Assembly: GCA_022574115.1 (NCBI GenBank)
Contig: JACZSS010000065.1
Location: 1-9,080, forward strand
DNA: 9,080 bases
Origin: Candidatus Heimdallarchaeota archaeon
GTDB taxonomy: Archaea > Asgardarchaeota > Heimdallarchaeia > Heimdallarchaeales > Kariarchaeaceae
Reading direction: 5' to 3'
In this document: positions 1 to 5,900 of the stretch, in pieces
How positions within the stretch are numbered: position 1 is the stretch's first letter
How the letters are laid out: every line of letters begins with the position of its first letter
The notes under the pieces: generated by a model
What the model saw: the letters and a program-made list of their open reading frames with translations, nothing else
The model's database searches: none
Told to the model about the DNA's origin: nothing
Translations under genes and position numbers: made by a program

Positions 1-145
1 GCCCGGATGGCGCGGGACGATTCGGGAGTGGTGGGGTTCGCCCTGATTATGGTGGTGTCGGTGGTCATCGGCGCGGGATTCGGTGTATTCGAGCGGCATC
101 ACGTCGACGGTGATCTCGCGTTTCTTGAGATCGTCGATGATTCGA
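1..145. other. GC-rich end segment of different composition
   Basis: Bases 1-120 contain 78 G or C (65%), whereas 121-240 contain about 37%, like the rest of the window. Codons of the winged-helix frame here end mostly in C or G, unlike the rest of that gene. The plus strand is also open across the segment and would encode a hydrophobic stretch (VGFALIMVVSVVIGAGFGVF). The segment is best read as DNA of another origin joined at the contig end, or a recent insertion, with the junction near 140-150. Confidence 0.55.
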
Positions 146-633
146 TCCTTTTCTGTATCATTAACTGTTTGAACAGATTCTGTTTTGGTGATCACCTCCG
201 AAGCAAGACTTGTAAATCTCTGATTTTGATCCTCTATCACGGATTCAAAGTTTGACTGGGAGCTCGAAGCGGTTTCATCAATTTTAGCTAATAGCGCCCG
301 TGAGGAAGCGTGCATATCTTCTTGGAACTTGGTTACCAAGCTCTCGGAAGCATTTTCCAAATCTTTTTGGGCATTACGGATTGAGGTTGCAGTTTCATCT
401 AATGCCGATTTTAAATTTCCAACTGGTAGAAGTGCCGCATATCTTCCCTTCAGACCCGGAACCTCCCGAATTAATCCCTTGTTAATTAATGACGTAATGG
501 CAATCTGCAAGTCTTCGATGGTCATACGAGTTACTGCACGAACTTCACCAAAGTTTAATTGACCACTAACAAGAATGGTATTATACAGCTTGCTTTCGTT
601 TTCAGTAAGGTTTAGAGGGTTTTGATTACTCAT
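1..633 (-). CDS. Winged-helix (TrmB-like) coiled-coil protein, 3' end cut by the window edge
   Basis: The reading frame opens at an ATG (631-633) and stays open for 211 codons to the window edge, so the C-terminus is missing. Residues ~10-72 look like a winged helix-turn-helix of the TrmB type: a LTENESKLY start, a recognition-helix region near 38-54, and a wing around KGLIREVPGLKGRYAALLP. Residues ~75-165 are polar, Ala/Glu/Ser-rich and proline-free, as in a long coiled coil. Such wHTH plus coiled-coil proteins are common in Asgard archaea; a DNA-binding regulator role is inferred, and its target is unknown. From about residue 163 the protein becomes His/Pro/Arg-rich (a DDHRHHH stretch) exactly where G+C jumps to about 65%, so the last ~45 residues may not belong to this gene. 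It lies downstream of, and in the same direction as, the ABC cluster, with its own likely promoter. Confidence 0.72.
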   Translation of the reverse strand, partial: MSNQNPLNLTENESKLYNTILVSGQLNFGEVRAVTRMTIEDLQIAITSLINKGLIREVPGLKGRYAALLPVGNLKSALDETATSIRNAQKDLENASESLVTKFQEDMHASSRALLAKIDETASSSQSNFESVIEDQNQRFTSLASEVITKTESVQTVNDTEKDRIIDDLKKREITVDVMPLEYTESRADDHRHHHNQGEPHHSRIVPRHPG

Positions 634-783
634 ATGCTAACAAAATCAAAATTGGCTTTTGTCATTTAAGGAATTAGTCGAGAACCTGATTGAATCATTG
701 ATGATGTTCTAAGAACTCGCAGTTGTTTACTATGCTAAAATCAATAATTTTAATTAATTATTTCCTAAACTACAAAATTGCAA
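634..783. other. Intergenic region between the ABC cluster and the winged-helix gene
   Basis: These 150 AT-rich bases should hold the end of the ABC-cluster transcript and the promoter of the winged-helix gene. Just past the stop at 784 the minus strand has only short T tracts (TTTTG) and no convincing hairpin or long T run, so termination may be weak or readthrough may occur. No small ORF of note was seen. Confidence 0.4.
663..670 (-). promoter_or_regulatory. Probable TATA box for the winged-helix gene
   Basis: The minus strand reads CTTAAATG, centred about 34 bases upstream of the ATG at 631-633. With usual archaeal TATA-to-start-site spacing this gives a very short leader, which fits the lack of any Shine-Dalgarno motif before the ATG. 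Assigned by position and composition only. Confidence 0.4.
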
Positions 784-1206
784 TTAAACAATGTATTCTC
801 TCACATATTGAACTCCTAAAACAATATTCATTGACAGGAGCACTACCAGAATAATCTGAAATTCAGGATAAACTCCTGTTATCTCGATCGTTACCAGACC
901 CAGTTCTGAAGAGAGTATCTCTATTATATACCAGCCTGGGTCCAAGTCGTTAAACTCAGTATTAGAAAAGAACATAACTTCATAAATTAACTCTGTCGAA
1001 TTGTCTTTTAAATTCAGTTTCCATATTGTTGCGGTCGATTGTGCTGAAAAATCTGCCTTCAAAATAATGGTGGGTGAATGTACATTTAACAGAATCTGTG
1101 ATGGCGTATTTTGGATGACAATTATTTCCTGTGATTCATCAAACATTGGTGTCAGGGTGACTAAACTAATCAGAAATGTGGTCAATATGACATGGCTAAT
1201 TCTCAT
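784..1206 (-). CDS. Small exported bitopic membrane protein, possible accessory subunit of the ABC transporter
   Basis: I do not recognise a family. The 140-residue product has an N-terminal hydrophobic signal or anchor (~5-20), a mainly beta-type outer domain (~21-115) and a second hydrophobic helix (~116-133), followed by a tail of only about seven residues (QYVREYIV region). The DPGWYIIEI stretch (89-97) resembles the strand pattern seen in beta-sandwich extracellular domains. A GAGGGTGA motif lies a few bases before the ATG, a good ribosome binding site. The start is 10 bases after the permease stop, so it is almost surely co-transcribed with the ATPase and permease and probably works with them at the membrane, as a partner or substrate-contacting subunit. 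That role is inferred from position. An alternative is a small unrelated surface protein. Confidence 0.7.
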   Translation of the reverse strand: MRISHVILTTFLISLVTLTPMFDESQEIIVIQNTPSQILLNVHSPTIILKADFSAQSTATIWKLNLKDNSTELIYEVMFFSNTEFNDLDPGWYIIEILSSELGLVTIEITGVYPEFQIILVVLLSMNIVLGVQYVREYIV

Positions 1207-1216
1207 ATTGTCACCC
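1207..1216 (-). promoter_or_regulatory. Ribosome binding site of the small bitopic protein gene
   Basis: The minus strand shows GAGGGTGA ending about four bases before the ATG at 1204-1206. It is one of only two clear Shine-Dalgarno-like motifs in the window; both lie inside the ABC cluster, as expected for internal genes of a polycistronic archaeal message. Confidence 0.5.
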
Positions 1217-1936
1217 TCAGAGATGTATGTCCCTATTGACGTGAATCAATAACGTGATAAAGTATAATAGTCCACTTATCGCAATTCCACCTCCTAAAGA
1301 GATGAAAATATCCTGATCTAGGAAATGATAAGCGGGTTGAAGGATTTTGTGCAATAAATTGTCTGGACTATTGTTAAATACTAAATTAAGCCAAACAGAA
1401 ATCATGAATGTCAAGGCAGATAATTCAGGATTTCTGATAACTTCAGAAATAAAGAATGAAAATGATGTGAGGAGTGCAATGTAGATGATGCTTAAGACCA
1501 AAAGCTGGATATAGGCCGATGGTGGTAAAGAAACACCTCCGGGAAAATAAAGTAAATAGATTCCGACAGAAAGACTCAGGCTTAAATATCCTATAATGAT
1601 GATAAATGAACGGAAAAGGAATCTTTTACGTTCAACTCCCTGAGTTAACCAGTAGGCATAGCTACCATCTCGCTGAATGATAGACCATCTATAACAAAGC
1701 AAAAATGCCATAATCAGGGAAATTGAGATTGTAAAACCCCCGATGAATTGTTCAATTTGAATTTCTTGATTTTTGTGAACAATATCCCATCTTTCACCAT
1801 CCGCCAAAACAGATTTCTCTGAAAGAACAAATGAGATAAACCCTGCAAATATTGGTATAACCAGATAAATTTGTGGAGTTCTGCTTGGAAACATCAGGTA
1901 CTGAACTGCAATCCCATTTATCTTATTTTCATGCAT
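1217..1936 (-). CDS. ABC-2-like transporter permease
   Basis: A 239-residue membrane protein with six predicted helices near 22-39, 64-82, 109-130, 140-164, 170-188 and 210-231. This is the size and topology of the membrane subunit of ABC-2 type exporters; the cytoplasmic stretch between helices 2 and 3 (RDGSYAYWLTQGVERKRF region) is typical of such permeases. The ATG at 1934-1936 is chosen because it overlaps the ATPase stop by 8 bases and has a GGAGA motif nine bases upstream. The frame stays open upstream to 2047, but those 37 residues lie wholly within the ATPase gene and carry no family signal. It should pair with the ATPase encoded immediately upstream. The substrate cannot be read from sequence; exported lipid, peptide, drug or glycan are all possible. 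Confidence 0.8.
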   Translation of the reverse strand: MHENKINGIAVQYLMFPSRTPQIYLVIPIFAGFISFVLSEKSVLADGERWDIVHKNQEIQIEQFIGGFTISISLIMAFLLCYRWSIIQRDGSYAYWLTQGVERKRFLFRSFIIIIGYLSLSLSVGIYLLYFPGGVSLPPSAYIQLLVLSIIYIALLTSFSFFISEVIRNPELSALTFMISVWLNLVFNNSPDNLLHKILQPAYHFLDQDIFISLGGGIAISGLLYFITLLIHVNRDIHL

Positions 1937-2876
1937 TGAACATTTTCTCCAGTATTTTCTGTAATTTATCAACTGCATTAAATGACAGAATTGTGTTCCC
2001 AGTCTGAGTATATTTTTCCAGCAACGTCCAAATTGAAGCGTCTGCAAACATGGTTATCTCAACGCCTAAAAAAGTCTCATCGGTTGAAAAATTCATTTTT
2101 GCCTTCTTTAACAGCTTCACCAATTTCTTTGGATTGCTTACTCGAATAGTATATTCAAGAACTGTTGTGTCGGTAATTGAGGCATTAAACAGATTTTCAC
2201 CCTCCTTAAGGATGAGCACCTCCTCCGCAAACAGGCGTATTTCTTCCAAACGATGAGAGGCTATGATCACCTTACAACCAGTAAATTGAATTTGATCTTT
2301 CATCAATTTTAGAACTTTTGCTCGTGCTATGATGTCTAGGAAATTTGTAGGTTCATCTAAAACCATAAGATCTGGGGTTCCATAAAATAAGGGAAGGAGG
2401 GCGATTTTTCTCTGTTGTCCAGCTGATAGCTCTTTGATTTTCCAAGCACCTTCAATATCCATTATTTGCTCAATATCTAGATTTGACCCAATGCTGCCAT
2501 GAGTATTCTCAAGACGGATCATCCAATCATCTACCGTATAATTTCTTGGTAGTTGTGGATAGTCTGGAATAACTCTAATATTGTTGAAATTCGTGCTCAG
2601 CTCAATACTGCCTGAAGTAGGATAAATGAGACCTAAGAGTAATTTTATCAGGGTAGATTTACCACTTCCATTGGGACCTAGTAGTCCGAGATAGGATGTC
2701 GTTGTCTCGAAAGTTAGATTATCAATTGCCCTAACATCACCGAATTTTTTTGTTAAATTTTTGCAACTTAACAATACTTCATTTTTATCTCCTGATGGGT
2801 CAAGAGTAATAGGTTTTGGATTCCATATAGATTTAATCGAAGACTTTAGTTCCGAAATAGAAAAATTACCCACCAT
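1929..2876 (-). CDS. ABC transporter ATP-binding protein (ABC-2 exporter type)
   Basis: The 315-residue product carries every nucleotide-binding-domain motif: Walker A GPNGSGKST (67-75), Q-loop glutamine (Q108), signature LSAGQ (150-154), Walker B LMVLDEP with catalytic E175, D-loop (FLD, 179-181) and switch histidine H208. It should hydrolyse ATP in the cytoplasm to drive the adjacent six-helix permease. A C-terminal region (~225-315) beyond the nucleotide-binding core occurs in many single-domain ABC-2 exporter ATPases. The first ~33 residues precede the usual start of the domain (near LLSCKNLTKKFG) and are an unexplained polar extension. The start ATG (2874-2876) is 56 bases after the stop of the giant surface protein gene; no Shine-Dalgarno is seen, but a TATA-like element is, so the transporter genes may be transcribed from their own promoter as well. 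Confidence 0.93.
   Translation of the reverse strand: MVGNFSISELKSSIKSIWNPKPITLDPSGDKNEVLLSCKNLTKKFGDVRAIDNLTFETTTSYLGLLGPNGSGKSTLIKLLLGLIYPTSGSIELSTNFNNIRVIPDYPQLPRNYTVDDWMIRLENTHGSIGSNLDIEQIMDIEGAWKIKELSAGQQRKIALLPLFYGTPDLMVLDEPTNFLDIIARAKVLKLMKDQIQFTGCKVIIASHRLEEIRLFAEEVLILKEGENLFNASITDTTVLEYTIRVSNPKKLVKLLKKAKMNFSTDETFLGVEITMFADASIWTLLEKYTQTGNTILSFNAVDKLQKILEKMFNA
1946..1950 (-). promoter_or_regulatory. Ribosome binding site deciding the permease start
   Basis: The minus strand reads GGAGA inside the ATPase coding sequence, nine bases before the ATG at 1934-1936. It favours this start over the longer open frame and suggests translational coupling between ATPase and permease. Confidence 0.45.
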
Positions 2877-2907
2877 AATCTTGTAAGCTGAACCTGAAGA
2901 TATTATT

Positions 2908-2920
2908 TCTTAAATATTCT
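2908..2920 (-). promoter_or_regulatory. Possible internal promoter (TATA box) before the ABC ATPase
   Basis: The minus strand has AGAATATTTAAGA, an AT-rich TATA-like element centred about 36 bases upstream of the ATPase ATG, within the 56-base gap between the giant protein stop and the ATPase start. The spacing would give a leader of about ten bases. It could let the ABC genes be expressed apart from the giant surface gene. The region is AT-rich, so chance occurrence is possible. Confidence 0.35.
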
Positions 2921-2932
2921 TTGAAGAGTAGA

Positions 2933-5900
2933 CTACGCCCGAACTAAAATCTCGTTAGAATAAGCGATTATGATAATTTTAGAAATTTGATCCATTGGTA
3001 AATTCTTTTCTTTAAGAAAGCCTATGATTTTATTTATTTCTCCCGAAGACACATTAGGGACTTCCTTCAATATCGAAATTCCCGATCGAATATTCCGTCT
3101 GATTGATTTGATTTTCATAATCCTGTCAATATGTTGGGTATTTATCTTCAGGGGATAGTTGATGCCAATTTTCAATGTCGCTTCTTCCATCATATCAAAC
3201 ACATCTTCAACTGGGATCAAATTTACTCTTTTTGCATCTTCGATATCTGACCCAAATAAGAGCTCAATAAGTTCCACCGCTCTATCTACCCCCTGCTGGA
3301 TGACCTTGGGGAGAGGACTATCAGAAATTATAGTCATGGCGCAATACGCCCCTTTGCACGTTGTTATGTGGAACCCACTTCGTTGGATTGTTTCGAATCG
3401 TTCAGTTCTAACATTTGATACTTCATCCATGAATGAAGATATTGCCGTGGTCAGCCCGGAGATCAGATCTACTGAGATTCTCTCGGAAGAGAAAGTTTTG
3501 TTATAGAAGGGAATGCCCGCACTATTTCTTATGATCACTGCATTGATACTGAGTAATGCTTCGAGTTCTTCTTGCGCAGTTTTTGACTCTCGGGTAATTT
3601 GCTTTTCCCACTCTTTTCTCCTGGTTTTGATTTTGCGAATCAAAAATACGAGTATGGCTAAGGTGACGATAAAGATTGCGAACAGAGTGAACACATCCGT
3701 TCCAGAACCGATATCGAAACCGAGGTTTACAAAAAATTGTTGAATGAAATTCAATGAGGGATCAACGATTGTTGGAAACTCACTTGAATCAATCTCAACA
3801 GATAACGCAGCAAATTGTCCACCTGCCTCTATCCGGACTGTTATACCCTGAATTTCTCGGACGTCGGTTGTTTCACTCTCTGTCAGAACAATTGTTGCAA
3901 TTCCTCCGGAATTTGTAGATGCACGCTTTGTTATAGTTATCGTTTCTCCACCCTCGTCTCCATCCTCGTAAACGAGACTAATCTCAAAAGTCACGTTAAC
4001 TCCTTCAGCAGTTCCAGTTTTTGGGTTATACGTGGTTGTTCTTTGTTGTTTGTTATCGTAATATAATGTTGCACTTATGGTATACTCTTCGTTTTTAACC
4101 AACTCGTCAAGTGATTGAATTTCAATTCTCAGATTGTGAGGTAATACATTTACCATGATTAGTAAACTTTTGTTTTCATGGCCTCCTTTGCTAAAGAATA
4201 TCACCCACTTGAAAGATCCAGGAAGAACTGAAGTGTAATTGAAAATTAATTCCACTGACCCATTTTGTGCACTGGTTGCCTGAAATGATGCGTAGACCTG
4301 ATCATTCTCAAGATCCATCGAATCAACATCCATCAAGAAGGCTGTAATGTTTGCTTCAGATATACTGTCTCCAGAGCTTGTGTTCCAAGTATATATCGCA
4401 ATTTCGACATCTCCTTCGTACACATTTGTGATTAATTCAAACTCCACTACTGCAGTTTCTGTAACGCTGCTGCTCTTGACAGTTATGGTTACCGATCTAG
4501 TGATTGAATTGTCTGCTTTATCAAAAATCGAAATTTCGAAAGTGTGTTCTCCAATAGACAAGCCATCAACGTCAATGATTATTGGATCATTGGAAATCCA
4601 ACTATCAGTCTTGTAGATCTGGCCGTTTAAGGTGATTGAATAATTTCTAGGATTAAGATCTGTCACGGTCCAAGAAATCGTATTTCCAGTGTCTCCTTCA
4701 AAATATCTGAAATCCGCCTGTGTGGGTGATACGAGCACTGGGGCTGTGGTATCTTCAACTATTATAATAATTGTCGAGCTTTCTGAATTACCAGATTCAT
4801 CATAAATTACTAGTATAATGGTATGCTTACCAAGCCCTATATTATCAAAGTTAAATTCCAATAATTCGCTATTGTTCCAAGTGCCATTATCGATCTTCAT
4901 GCCATCGACGAATAATTCATAAAATGCTGGATGACTGTCAGATGAATTCCATGGACCGACATCGAATGATGTTCCATCTTCAAAACTTGAGAGATCGGCA
5001 GGCTCTAGTGAAAAGGTAGGCAGAGTTGTATCTATAAACTGAACTACATGGAGGTCGCTATGTTCATTGCCGTCTGTGTCGTTGACTGTTAATTGGAATT
5101 CATAGAATCCTTTAGACTCATCAATGTCAATTGTAATTGCTGTCCCGTTAATCCACATGCCACTGTCATATGAGGTGCCATTTCGAGTTACCTCCCATCT
5201 ATCAGGATTATAATCTTTAGCATTCCATGAAAGCTGGTTGCCGCTAGAATCTTCAATAAAAATAACTGTATCCGGAAAATTGTAGATCATGGGATTTGTA
5301 GTATCGAGGACTGTAAATGAGTAAGTATCGTTGATTAATTCAGTAGTTAGTACTTCCCTGAAATTAGAATCTTGCCAGCGAACATCAAGATTATTCAGAC
5401 CCAAAGTGAAACTGTTATCCCACTGGACATTTAGAAGATGTGATCCATCTCCTGGATTATAGGTAGAAGTAAAAGGAAAATCGACATCAAATATCACCGC
5501 TGACTTGTTGAAAATGGAATCACCTGTTACGTTGTAAGGAGTTACATTCAGGGTGATGTTACTTCCAAATTCCACGTCTGTTGGGAATGAGAAATTAGTC
5601 GATCCATTATGGTATACGATCAGTGTAAAATTTACAAAATCTGAGTGGATATTTTCCCAAAATTCAATTCCAACATTGTATGAACCAGGTCCTACTCCAT
5701 CCACTGAAAATGAGGGTGTGAGTGAGCCTGAATATTGGTGATTTATGTTATCGGTGTGAAATCCGTCGTATGTTAGAGGAATCTCACCAAATTGCCATAC
5801 TATGTTACCTGGAGTAGACCAAGTTCTGTTGTGACTCTGATCCAGCGTCTTCACCACGATATCAACTGAATTATCATCAATTATTTCGGTCGATCCTGTA

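Noticed and set aside
7..255. Plus-strand open frame with a hydrophobic stretch (VGFALIMVVSVVIGAGFGVF)
   Set aside because: It overlaps the winged-helix gene and continues from GC-rich into AT-rich sequence. It could be a piece of a gene in the foreign segment, but nothing identifies it.
1937..2047. Upstream extension of the permease reading frame (37 more codons to an ATG at 2045-2047)
   Set aside because: It lies wholly within the ATPase gene in another frame and shows no permease-like residues; the ATG at 1934-1936 with its GGAGA motif and 8-base overlap is the better start.
2050..2256. Plus-strand open frame opposite the ABC ATPase
   Set aside because: Antisense to the C-terminal region of a well-supported ATPase gene, with no start signal.
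3159..4616. Several plus-strand open frames opposite the giant surface gene (3159-3506, 3513-3743, 3815-4066, 4347-4616)
   Set aside because: They are antisense to a continuous 1637-codon gene with clear protein-level structure, and show no domain, membrane or start-site signals of their own.
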